A stretch of DNA of 64,000 nt, taken from the NCBI GenBank assembly GCA_902788785.1, contig CADALT010000006.1, forward strand, positions 1-64,000, in the 5' to 3' direction. Positions 22,512 through 30,078 of this stretch are shown here, one piece after another (within the stretch, counting starts at the first letter, position 1; the number at the start of each line of letters is the position of its first letter). The notes beneath the pieces are model-generated. The model was not told where the DNA came from, did no database searches, and saw only the letters and a list, made by a program, of their open reading frames with translations. A program made the translations under genes and the position numbers. This stretch comes from an uncultured Ruminococcus sp. (GTDB taxonomy: Bacteria; Bacillota; Clostridia; Oscillospirales; Ruminococcaceae).

Positions 22512-23351
22512 TCACTTGATGTTATTTTTTCTTTTATGCTCCTCAAATCTTCTTTTTTCGTCGCCCGAATGCATCAAAAGTACTTCAAACTTCGTTTTCC
22601 CTCTGTTGCTTAAAGCTGGAGCTTTATCAAATTCACGCTGTACTTTTTCTTCTCTTATTTTACTTGTCCAGAAGTATTCGAGAGCTTCTTCCTTACTGTT
22701 GAATGGTGCAGGAGTGCCCATAATAGTGCCGTCCGCATCTTCATATATCTGAGCGATGCGTTTTGTTCTCGCACTTACTATCAGCATTATTGCGCCTGCC
22801 GCTAAGCCTGTAACATATGCTCCGTACCAGAACACAGGCGGATCAAGCTTCCTGTATTCTTTCTCAGCCTGAGCATTGCTGCATACTGTACTGCTCACAG
22901 GGAATGATCTGCCCAAAGAAGTCTTGTAGAATTTCACTCTTGAAGATCCATAATTGCTGAACATCTTGTAGTACGAATACGGAACATTTTGATTAAAAAG
23001 ATACTCTTTCTTTTTGCTTATACTATTATCATTTATCGAGAAAGCATTTTTTATATCATATTCTTCGCCTTCTATATGATCGCTGATCTCATTTTTTTCA
23101 GTAACTTCCTGCTTTACAGTGACATAGTATATTTTACTTTTATAGACCGGATAAGGACCTCTGCCATGTCCCATGTATTCATAATCGGTCGTAACGATAC
23201 AGTTTTCGTAGGTTTGGTCTGGCTCTACCTTTACATAGCCGTTAAGGGTCTTTGATGCGAATAAAACACCTGTCACTATCAGCGAAGTTAAGCCTGCTTT
23301 TTTGAAAAAGGAACTTATATCTCTGTTTATTTTAACAGCAGCATTCATCAT
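22512..23351 (-). CDS. Two-span membrane protein, second of a paralogous pair
   Basis: A 279-residue protein with the same plan as its upstream neighbour. A first membrane segment (about residues 20-38) follows a short cytoplasmic N-terminus. An extracytoplasmic region of about 130 residues comes next (EPDQTYENCIVTTD, VKFYKTSLGRSFPVS), then a second segment (about 175-196) and a charged cytoplasmic tail of about 80 residues. Two-span layout plus the YKT--G--FPV motif recalls DUF3592-like proteins, tentatively. Its ATG overlaps the stop of the preceding gene (ATGATG context), so the two are coupled. Function unknown. Confidence 0.75.
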   Translation of the reverse strand: MMNAAVKINRDISSFFKKAGLTSLIVTGVLFASKTLNGYVKVEPDQTYENCIVTTDYEYMGHGRGPYPVYKSKIYYVTVKQEVTEKNEISDHIEGEEYDIKNAFSINDNSISKKKEYLFNQNVPYSYYKMFSNYGSSRVKFYKTSLGRSFPVSSTVCSNAQAEKEYRKLDPPVFWYGAYVTGLAAGAIMLIVSARTKRIAQIYEDADGTIMGTPAPFNSKEEALEYFWTSKIREEKVQREFDKAPALSNRGKTKFEVLLMHSGDEKRRFEEHKRKNNIK

Positions 23352-24163
23352 TTATTCCTCCATTCACGCTGTTTCCATCTGTGCTCATTTGTAAAGCTTT
23401 CGAGCGTTGTATCGTTTCTTAAAGCGTAACGAGCATCTCTTCGTGGTTGGTGGTTATTGAAACGACTTAATTCATATGCTTGCAGATTTTTGTCGTACAT
23501 TTTTTCTCGTTCGATATTAAGTGACGCTATACCGCCTTCGAGAGTCTCATAGCCTTTCTGAGGAACGAACTGATAGTTCTCATTCTCGAAGTTTCTTGCG
23601 ACCTTTGCCTGCTTGTAATAATTTACCAGACAAAAAATTCCTAACACAGATAAGACCGCATAAAGCGTATACCATCTTACAGGGCGGTCTATCCTGCGAT
23701 ATTCACACTCTGCTTCTTTTGCGTCGCAGTCAATATTGTACACAGGGAACTCTTTGCCTTTATCGGTCTTGTAAACGGTCAGTTTATTATCGCTGTAGTT
23801 GATAAAATGCTTTAGATGTGTCCATGAAACACTTCCTTGGAATAGAACGGTTTCAGTATCGTCTTTTGAGATCGAGTCATTATAGACGTCATATCCTGCA
23901 TCATTATAAAATCTGTCGAAATCTATTTCAGCTCTGTCTCTGTTAAGTTTTATAGCTTCTACGTAATATAAGTTGCCGCCGTTGACTGTGTTTGTTTCAG
24001 CCCATGTTACGACCTTGCAGTTGTTGTAAGTTGCGACCTTTGTGACCTTGGTATATCCTGTAAAGTTTTTATATGTAAATATACCTGCGGCAGCAGCAAG
24101 ACAAACTATGCCTGTTTTCAAAAAAGAACGGCTCATGCCTCTGTTGATATTATTTTTCAACAC
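23348..24163 (-). CDS. Two-span membrane protein, first of a paralogous pair
   Basis: A 271-residue paralogue of the next gene: N-terminal segment (about residues 14-31), external domain with NGGNLYYVEAIKL and LTVYKTDKGKEFPVYN, second membrane segment (about 168-186) and a basic cytoplasmic tail. Shared landmarks are GY-KV---TY-NC, the NDSIS motif, the -YKT--G--FPV motif and E-EYR-(I/L)D-P--WY before the second span, so the pair arose by duplication. The start is GTG at 24163 with TAGGAG 7 nt upstream. The pair sits between rpmA and obgE. No function can be assigned. Confidence 0.75.
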   Translation of the reverse strand: MLKNNINRGMSRSFLKTGIVCLAAAAGIFTYKNFTGYTKVTKVATYNNCKVVTWAETNTVNGGNLYYVEAIKLNRDRAEIDFDRFYNDAGYDVYNDSISKDDTETVLFQGSVSWTHLKHFINYSDNKLTVYKTDKGKEFPVYNIDCDAKEAECEYRRIDRPVRWYTLYAVLSVLGIFCLVNYYKQAKVARNFENENYQFVPQKGYETLEGGIASLNIEREKMYDKNLQAYELSRFNNHQPRRDARYALRNDTTLESFTNEHRWKQREWRNK

Positions 24164-24240
24164 AGTTGTTCTCCTAAAGATGTCTCTTTGTTATATAGTT
24201 CTTTTGTTTTGTTTGTTCTTTGTTCTCTTTTTTCTTTTAA
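24164..24240 (-). promoter_or_regulatory. Purine-rich leader of the paralogous pair
   Basis: Read leftward it is almost all A/G with some C: repeats of AACAAA, then AACAAAAGAA and AAAGAGACATC (24181-24208) before the ribosome site. It matches leaders at 3549-3595 and 4745-4784. It starts right after the rpmA terminator, so read-through transcription is the likely source. Confidence 0.4.
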
Positions 24241-24272
24241 AAAAGACCCCGAGCATATGCGCTCAGGGTCTT
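24237..24272 (-). terminator. Terminator of rplU-prp-rpmA
   Basis: On the minus strand AAGACCCTGAGC pairs with GCTCGGGGTCTT (arms 24272-24261 and 24254-24243) and is followed by TTTT. It separates rpmA from the inserted membrane-protein pair. The roughly 100 bp between rpmA and this hairpin hold nothing notable. Confidence 0.8.
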
Positions 24273-24371
24273 GTCATTAACTATAATAAACGGCAAAAGG
24301 ACTAACGCCGACAGAAAGTTTAAACTCTCCTAAAGAACATATTTGTCCATGACGTTTAATATATAAAGCCA

Positions 24372-24653
24372 TTAAGCCTGAGGATAAACAGAAACCTTCT
24401 TACGGTCCTTACCCATTCTTTCAAATCTTACGATACCATCGCTTGTAGCGAACAGTGTATCATCAGAACCACGCTTAACATTCTCGCCCGGATGGATGTG
24501 AGTACCTCTCTGACGAACCAGTATGTTGCCGGCCAGTACGAACTGACCATCAGCTCTCTTTACGCCAAGTCTCTTGGACTCAGACTCACGGCCGTTCTTT
24601 GTAGAACCCATACCTTTCTTATGAGCGAAAAACTGCATAGAGATCTTTATCAT
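24372..24653 (-). CDS. rpmA: 50S ribosomal protein L27 with Prp-cleaved N-terminus
   Basis: A 93-residue L27 precursor. It carries the Firmicutes N-terminal extension ending in SMQFFA just before [20 protein letters not shown]; cleavage after QFFA by the protease Prp is needed for a functional N-terminus at the peptidyl-transferase centre. ATG at 24653 has GGAGGTG 8 nt upstream; a longer in-frame start is rejected. The prp gene lies directly upstream. Confidence 0.96.
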   Translation of the reverse strand: MIKISMQFFAHKKGMGSTKNGRESESKRLGVKRADGQFVLAGNILVRQRGTHIHPGENVKRGSDDTLFATSDGIVRFERMGKDRKKVSVYPQA

Positions 24654-24708
24654 TTCAATTACACCTCCAGAAAATGTAATCATGTCAAGTCAACTTAGTT
24701 GAATAAAT

Positions 24709-25029
24709 TCAATCTGCACCGACATTGACCTTAATGCGCCCCGGAAATTCCTCACCGACCAGATATAAATGTGTCATAAGCCCCAAAAGAAGCTTGTCAC
24801 CATTCCCATCGGGATCGTCCCTAAGCGTTAGACTTAAATCATTCTCGTCTACCGTCACATCAGCCTTGATTTTAAAAGCATCCGTAATGGTATTGGCTGT
24901 CATCATAACAGCCGATGAAACGCTTGCACAGCAAACGTCCTCTCCGATATCTGCATAGCCCGCATGACCCGTTACACGGAAACCTGTGAGCTTATCATCG
25001 GAATTTTTGGTAAAATCCGCAATTATCAT
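24709..25029 (-). CDS. prp: Prp cysteine protease for L27 maturation
   Basis: A 106-residue cysteine protease (YsxB family) that removes the L27 extension. The catalytic pair is visible: His in VTGHAGYADIGEDV and Cys in the following CCASVSSAV. ATG at 25029 is chosen, though the ribosome site is weak; a TTG at 25038 overlaps the rplU stop and is the alternative. Its position between rplU and rpmA is the conserved order. Confidence 0.92.
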   Translation of the reverse strand: MIIADFTKNSDDKLTGFRVTGHAGYADIGEDVCCASVSSAVMMTANTITDAFKIKADVTVDENDLSLTLRDDPDGNGDKLLLGLMTHLYLVGEEFPGRIKVNVGAD

Positions 25030-25034
25030 GTGGA

Positions 25035-25346
25035 TCAACCGTTGATAGCTTCGATAACTACCTTTGTGTAGGGCTGTCTGTGACCCATCTTCCTCTTCTC
25101 ACCCTTCTTGGGCTTGTAGGTGAAGACTGTGATCTTCTTAGCCTTGCCGTTCTTGACAACCTTTGCGGATACTGTTGCACCGTCAACGTAGGGAGCACCT
25201 ACCTTGATACCTGCGTCTGTACCAACTGCCATTACCTTATCGAAAGTAACTGTCTGGTCAGCCTCTGCATTCAGCTTCTCGATGAAGATCTCATCGCCTG
25301 CCTTTACCTGGTACTGCTTTCCGCCTGTTTCAATTACTGCGTACAT
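25035..25346 (-). CDS. rplU: 50S ribosomal protein L21
   Basis: A 103-residue L21 with the usual start [20 protein letters not shown] and end [20 protein letters not shown] at 25346 has AGGTG about 9 nt upstream. It is the first gene of rplU-prp-rpmA and is preceded by a promoter and a leader RNA. Confidence 0.96.
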   Translation of the reverse strand: MYAVIETGGKQYQVKAGDEIFIEKLNAEADQTVTFDKVMAVGTDAGIKVGAPYVDGATVSAKVVKNGKAKKITVFTYKPKKGEKRKMGHRQPYTKVVIEAING

Positions 25347-25349
25347 CTT

Positions 25350-25425
25350 TATATGCACCTGCCTTTACTTGAACTCGCTGCGTACGGTGGCATAAATGCG
25401 CTTCGATACCGTAAACATGCGGCTA
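25350..25425 (-). ncRNA. Probable ribosomal L21 leader RNA
   Basis: Between the promoter at 25430-25458 and rplU lies an approximately 75-nt untranslated leader containing GCCGCATG near its 5' end, imperfect inverted segments (GGTATCGAAGCGCA, TGCCACCGTACGC) and AGGCAGGTGC before the start. Location and length fit the Firmicutes L21 leader that mediates autoregulation; the family call needs a covariance-model check. Confidence 0.5.
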
Positions 25426-25429
25426 AATT

Positions 25430-25458
25430 ATCATACCATACTTTTATATAAAAGTCAA
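25430..25458 (-). promoter_or_regulatory. Promoter of rplU-prp-rpmA
   Basis: On the minus strand TTGACT (25458-25453) and TATGAT (25435-25430) with a 17-bp spacer. Confidence 0.8.
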
Positions 25459-25490
25459 GGTTTCTATGTCTGTTTACAAAAAATTTACAA

Positions 25491-26867
25491 CTAACCTATC
25501 TCCCTGAAAGCATCCTTTATCGAGCGCACGCCGACTATATTTATAGTATACTTTGCGGTATTGAGCTTTTTGACCGTATGATAGGGGAGTATGCATTTCT
25601 CGAAACCCATTCTTTCGGCTTCCTGTATGCGCTGTTCTGCGTGGGTGATGCTCCTGAGTTCTCCGCCCAGACCTATCTCGCCGAATGCTATGGTCTTTTC
25701 GTCCACTACCTTATCTGTCACACTTGAATACAGTGCCATTGCCACAGACAGATCCGCCGCAGTATCATCGAGCTTCAGTCCGCCTACGATGTTTATGAAC
25801 ACATCAAGTCCGCCAAAGAAATATCCCAGACGTTTTTCCAGCACTGCGATTATCATGCTCATCCTGAAATAATCAAATCCCGTGGCAGTCCTTCTTGGCT
25901 GTGAGGTGCTGCTTTTTGATACCAGCGCCTGTACCTCTGCCATTATGGGACGTGAACCCTCCATTATGCAGGCAACACAGCTGCCCGAAACGTTCAGCGG
26001 TCTGCTTTCCAGCATCAGCATCGAGGGATTTTCCACCTCCACAAGTCCGCAGTCTGCCATCTCGAAAACGCCTATCTCGTTGGTCGAACCAAAACGGTTC
26101 TTCACCGCACGCAGTATCCTGTAAGTTAGATTTCGCTGACCCTCAAAGTACAGCACACAGTCAACTATGTGCTCCATTACCTTTGGACCTGCAATTGCTC
26201 CGTCCTTATTGACGTGTCCCACGATGAAGAAAGGTATCTCCTCGGACTTTGCTGTTCGCATGAACAGATTTGTACATTCTCTTACCTGTGTCACCGATCC
26301 CTGTGCCGATGATACGCCGCTTATGCTCATGGTCTGTATCGAGTCAATTATGACTATCTCGGGCTTTTCCTTAACGACCGCAGCGCATATGCTCTCCGCA
26401 TCTGTCTCTGCCAGAAGATAGAGGTTCTCACTGTTGACACCCAGCCTGTCCGCACGGAGCTTTATCTGCCTAACAGATTCCTCGCCCGATACGTAGAGTA
26501 TGGTGTGGTCATCGCCCATGGTCTGGCATATCTGTAAAAGCATGGTGGATTTACCGATGCCCGGCTCACCGCCCAAAAGCACCAGTTCACCTTTTACCAG
26601 ACCGCCTCCCAGCACACGGTCAAGCTCGTTCAGACCTGTGTCGTATCTTACTTCACGATGGCTCGCATCCACCGCACCGATACTGAGTATACTGCCCGAA
26701 ACGTCCTTTATCGCCCCGGCTTTGCCTTTGCCCGAGCCTCTTGAAGAAACAGCTATCTCCACTTCTTCAAAGGTGTTCCATTCGCCGCAGTCGGGACATT
26801 TGCCGTTCCATTTGCTGGTCTCGTAGCCGCAGTTGCTGCATACGTAACTTATCTTTGCTCTTGCCAT
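25491..26867 (-). CDS. radA: DNA repair protein RadA
   Basis: A 458-residue RecA-like helicase that promotes branch migration in recombination. An N-terminal C4 zinc finger (CSNCGYETSKWNGKCPDCGEW region) is followed by the ATPase with Walker A GGEPGIGKST, Walker B (EIVIIDSIQT) and the RadA motif KNRFGSTNEIGVF. A Lon-like C-terminal domain (GGLDVFINIVGGLKLDDTAADL region) ends the protein. GAGGTAG precedes the ATG. The Dabb gene lies 8 bp upstream. Confidence 0.96.
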   Translation of the reverse strand: MARAKISYVCSNCGYETSKWNGKCPDCGEWNTFEEVEIAVSSRGSGKGKAGAIKDVSGSILSIGAVDASHREVRYDTGLNELDRVLGGGLVKGELVLLGGEPGIGKSTMLLQICQTMGDDHTILYVSGEESVRQIKLRADRLGVNSENLYLLAETDAESICAAVVKEKPEIVIIDSIQTMSISGVSSAQGSVTQVRECTNLFMRTAKSEEIPFFIVGHVNKDGAIAGPKVMEHIVDCVLYFEGQRNLTYRILRAVKNRFGSTNEIGVFEMADCGLVEVENPSMLMLESRPLNVSGSCVACIMEGSRPIMAEVQALVSKSSTSQPRRTATGFDYFRMSMIIAVLEKRLGYFFGGLDVFINIVGGLKLDDTAADLSVAMALYSSVTDKVVDEKTIAFGEIGLGGELRSITHAEQRIQEAERMGFEKCILPYHTVKKLNTAKYTINIVGVRSIKDAFREIG

Positions 26868-26875
26868 CTTCTACC

Positions 26876-27166
26876 TCAGAATTCGTAGTCGATGCACGCT
26901 CTGGCTTCTTTTACGGACGCAACGAACTCGCCGAATTTCAGGTGTATGGGCGAAGTCTGATAAGTATTCAGGTCCTCAACCGAGTCAAAATCAAATATCA
27001 GCGAAACATCGTAATTGCTGTCGGGAGTGCGCTTGTCATTCTTGACTACCTCAAAACGCTTCAGCTGAGGTATCTCTTTAAGGCTTTCTGCCCTCTCAAA
27101 AAACTCTGCTATCTTAGCGTCCTTGTTTTCAGCATTGAGTTTGAACATACATATATGTCTTATCAT
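26876..27166 (-). CDS. Dabb-domain (stress-responsive A/B barrel) protein
   Basis: A 96-residue dimeric alpha/beta-barrel protein: MIRHICMFKL at the start, then IPQLKRFEVVKND, YDVSLIFDFDSVEDL and YQTSPIHLKF, which together are the Dabb signature. The precise function in bacteria is usually unknown. GGAGG precedes the ATG. It lies 14 bp after the AlkD-like gene and 8 bp before radA. Confidence 0.88.
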   Translation of the reverse strand: MIRHICMFKLNAENKDAKIAEFFERAESLKEIPQLKRFEVVKNDKRTPDSNYDVSLIFDFDSVEDLNTYQTSPIHLKFGEFVASVKEARACIDYEF

Positions 27167-27180
27167 TTTATAATCCTCCG

Positions 27181-27870
27181 TTACTTTTTATATTTCAGAC
27201 TTTTTAAGTAGTCCTTGGTTTCCTGTGATATACGCCTGCTTTCCACCGCTTTCTGTATGGCTTTGTTGTGGGTCCATTTATCAAGCTTTCTATCTGTGAT
27301 GAACGGCAGTACAGCTTCATACTGCTTAGCCAGCGCAGTGGCGAAATACCATGCCTGCATCATGCGTATGTAGTATTCCTCGCTCTTTACTCCTGCGACC
27401 ATTTCGGGATAGCTTATATCAAACTCATCATCAAGAAAATGGGTCATCAGCATCTCCATGGCGAACCTTACGGTATACGTCTTATCGGAAGCTATCCATA
27501 CCTTTATCTTTTCAAGCAGTTTATCCTTGTGCTTTTTGAACACCTTTGGTGTCAGCTGGTCGCAGGTCGCCCAGTTGTTCACATATGGCAGAAAACGTTC
27601 GACCTCCTCCATACATTTATCCATATCCTTTATCTCGGATATTATAAATGAGTGCAGCTGATCTTCGTCAAAATATCTGTGGGGAAGTTCGTTCAGAAAA
27701 TCTCCTATATTCGGATCTTTTGAAAGTGTTTTTGCTATCTTGCGAAGCTCTGGAGTGCGTACACCTATGAAATTGTTATCAGCAATTTCGGGTATGAGTT
27801 TGCTCTGGAATTTTCCATATTCCTCATCCCGTGTCTGAAACAGCAGTTCTCTTATCTCATCAGATCTCAT
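27181..27870 (-). CDS. DNA alkylation repair protein, AlkD-like
   Basis: A 229-residue all-helical HEAT-like repeat protein of the AlkD DNA glycosylase family. Typical segments are GVRTPELRKIAKTLSKD, NWATCDQLTPKVFKKHKD, WIASDKTYTVRFAMEMLM and YYIRMMQAWYFATALAK. The family excises N3/N7-alkylated bases; this branch also contains members of unknown activity. ATG at 27870 has AAAGGAGGT 4 nt upstream; longer in-frame starts are rejected. Its start overlaps the end of the preceding gene by 11 bp. Confidence 0.88.
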   Translation of the reverse strand: MRSDEIRELLFQTRDEEYGKFQSKLIPEIADNNFIGVRTPELRKIAKTLSKDPNIGDFLNELPHRYFDEDQLHSFIISEIKDMDKCMEEVERFLPYVNNWATCDQLTPKVFKKHKDKLLEKIKVWIASDKTYTVRFAMEMLMTHFLDDEFDISYPEMVAGVKSEEYYIRMMQAWYFATALAKQYEAVLPFITDRKLDKWTHNKAIQKAVESRRISQETKDYLKSLKYKK

Positions 27871-28297
27871 GCTGACCTCCTTTCGGAATTTCATATATGA
27901 ATGGCTCACTTGCAGCGATCAGATCTATAAGTTCGTTCTCGGTCACTATACAGAAATGCTTGTAACCTATCTCAGCGTATGCGCCGCAGCTTTCTTCCAT
28001 AGCCCATTCAAGGAACCTTGAATTATTCACCAAAAACAGATAGCGCCCTCTGAAATAATATTTGTCGCCCTGTTCTTCCTGTATGGGTGCGTATGAAGCC
28101 ATTCTCATACCCTCGTCGGAATAAAGATACATACGTATATCTTCGTTAAATCTTATAACGATATACTTATCAATGCATTCAAGTATGAATCCGGTGCCTT
28201 CGTCATCATGTTTTATTTCGGCAAAATAAGGTTCACCCGCAGGCATATCAGCACATCGGTATTCTTCCCATATTTCATCTTTATGAGGTTTGTGCAT
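27860..28297 (-). CDS. Uncharacterised soluble protein
   Basis: I do not recognise this 145-residue protein. It is acidic and soluble, with many Tyr, Phe and Trp (EIWEEYRCADM, FIYEIPKGGQHEI) and no membrane segment. The internal strand-like runs (IVIRFNEDIRMYLYS, YFRGRYLFLVNNSRFL) suggest a mostly beta fold. ATG at 28297 is the likelier start (AAAGG upstream at a long spacing); ATG at 28324 is possible but has no ribosome site. It overlaps the AlkD-like gene by 11 bp, so the two are co-translated. Confidence 0.65.
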   Translation of the reverse strand: MHKPHKDEIWEEYRCADMPAGEPYFAEIKHDDEGTGFILECIDKYIVIRFNEDIRMYLYSDEGMRMASYAPIQEEQGDKYYFRGRYLFLVNNSRFLEWAMEESCGAYAEIGYKHFCIVTENELIDLIAASEPFIYEIPKGGQHEI

Positions 28298-28358
28298 CGA
28301 TATCACTGCCTTTGCAAAAAACATTCTACATCAAGGATTATATCACAAAAAAATCTAT

Positions 28359-28387
28359 TTGACAAGCCCTTGAAATAGTAGTATTAT
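28359..28387 (+). promoter_or_regulatory. Promoter of glpK
   Basis: TTGACA (28359-28364) and TATTAT (28382-28387) with a 17-bp spacer; a TATAAT at 28385-28390 has a 20-bp spacer. No glycerol-type antiterminator hairpin is evident. Confidence 0.7.
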
Positions 28388-28431
28388 AATAGTGATACTG
28401 TATGATCTTATTTAAGAAAGGATGATGTCTC

Positions 28432-29931
28432 ATGAAAAAATATATCCTTGCCCTCGATCAGGGCACAACTTCCTCCCGTGCGGTGCTTTTTGACCGTCAG
28501 GGCAATAAGGTTTATGCCGCTCAGTACGAATTTCCTCAGATATTCCCAAAGGCAGGCTGGGTAGAACATGACTCTGCGGATATACTGGATTCTCAGCTGC
28601 ACGCAGTACGTGACTGCGCCGACCACCTTGCAGCCAATGGCGAGGATATATCCGAGATAGCCGCTATTGGCGTTACCAATCAGCGTGAGACTACCATGCT
28701 TTGGGATAAGACCACAGGCAAGCCCGTATATAATGCCATAGTCTGGCAGTGCCGACGTACAGCCGATGTCTGCGCTCGCTTTGAAGAGCAGGGACTCGAT
28801 AAATTCTTTCGCAGTAAAACAGGTCTGCTGATAGACCCTTATTTTTCGGCTACGAAGATAAAGTGGATATTTGATAATGTTGAAGGTGTCCGTGAACGTG
28901 CCGAGAAAGGTGAACTGCTTTTCGGTACAGTGGATACCTGGCTCATCTGGAACCTCACAGGCGGCAAGTCCCATGTGACCGACTACACCAACGCATCAAG
29001 AACGATGCTTTTCAATATCCATACTCTCCAATGGGACAAGGAGATACTGGGGCTTCTCGGTATCCCGGAATGTATACTGCCCAAGGTCTGTGACTGTTCG
29101 GGTGAACTTGGTGTCACTGATAAAGATGTTGTTGGGGCTGAGATACCTATATGCGGCTGTGCAGGCGACCAGCAGGCTGCACTTTTCGGACAGTGCTGTT
29201 TTCTTAAAGGAGATGTTAAGAATACCTACGGCACAGGCGGTTTTCTGCTGATGAATACGGGGGATGAGTGTGTAGAGAGCAAAAACGGTCTGCTGACAAC
29301 CATCGGCTGGTGCATAGATGGTAAGGTCACTTATGCTCTTGAGGGCTCGGTGTTCGTATCGGGCGCTGTGGTCAAGTGGCTTCGTGATGAGATGTGCCTC
29401 ATCGAAACAGTAGAGCAGACAGCTGAAATAGCAGAAAGTATCCCCGATAACGGCGGAGTTTACTTTGTGCCGGCTTTTGTTGGATTGGGCACACCTTATT
29501 GGGACAGTGAAGCAAGGGGGCTCATCAGCGGACTTACCCGTGGTTCGGGCAGAGCGCATATAGTCCGTGCAGCACTGGAATCCATAGCTTACCAGACCGC
29601 TGATGTCATCAAGGCGATGGAGGAGGATACTTCCGCACTGGGACTGATCAAAGTGGACGGCGGCGCTTCACAGAATGATTTTCTTATGCAGTTCCAGGCT
29701 GACATACTCGGCAGAAGCATTATCCGCCCAAGAAATGTTGAGTCTACTGCTACGGGTGCGGCTTTCCTTGCAGGACTTCACTGCGGTTTCTGGGAGAACA
29801 GGGAAGAACTCAACCGTGTTTCTCAAAAGTTCAGAGAGTTCCTGCCCTCCATGGATGTGGCTTACCGCACCGAGCTCATATCGGGCTGGAAAAAAGCGGT
29901 TTCAAGGTCTCTTGAAAAGAAAGATGGATAA
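28432..29931 (+). CDS. glpK: Glycerol kinase
   Basis: Phosphorylates glycerol to sn-glycerol 3-phosphate with ATP. The 499-residue length is normal for the FGGY family. Visible signatures are [19 protein letters not shown] at the N-terminus, [43 protein letters not shown], and the C-terminal FGGY signature region ([20 protein letters not shown]). AAAGGATG precedes the ATG. It stands alone, with no glpF or glpD nearby in this window. Confidence 0.96.
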   Translation: MKKYILALDQGTTSSRAVLFDRQGNKVYAAQYEFPQIFPKAGWVEHDSADILDSQLHAVRDCADHLAANGEDISEIAAIGVTNQRETTMLWDKTTGKPVYNAIVWQCRRTADVCARFEEQGLDKFFRSKTGLLIDPYFSATKIKWIFDNVEGVRERAEKGELLFGTVDTWLIWNLTGGKSHVTDYTNASRTMLFNIHTLQWDKEILGLLGIPECILPKVCDCSGELGVTDKDVVGAEIPICGCAGDQQAALFGQCCFLKGDVKNTYGTGGFLLMNTGDECVESKNGLLTTIGWCIDGKVTYALEGSVFVSGAVVKWLRDEMCLIETVEQTAEIAESIPDNGGVYFVPAFVGLGTPYWDSEARGLISGLTRGSGRAHIVRAALESIAYQTADVIKAMEEDTSALGLIKVDGGASQNDFLMQFQADILGRSIIRPRNVESTATGAAFLAGLHCGFWENREELNRVSQKFREFLPSMDVAYRTELISGWKKAVSRSLEKKDG

Positions 29932-29953
29932 TGTATGATTTTTTTATTAAAAG

Positions 29954-29982
29954 TTGACATTTTTCGTAAAATGTAATATAAT
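29954..29982 (+). promoter_or_regulatory. Consensus promoter of ppk
   Basis: TTGACA (29954-29959) and TATAAT (29977-29982) with a 17-bp spacer; about 96 nt of leader precede the start codon. Confidence 0.85.
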
Positions 29983-30078
29983 ATAGATGTATAAAAGCAG
30001 CTGTTTAGTTTGCTGCTCAAATCTGTTCATAATAGTGGTATTTTCCATTGGTGAACAATTATATGAAGGAGAAAAACT

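Noticed and set aside
24372..24653. Odd N-terminal extension on L27 as a misannotated start
   Set aside because: The QFFA-HKKG junction is the known Prp cleavage site, and prp is the adjacent gene.
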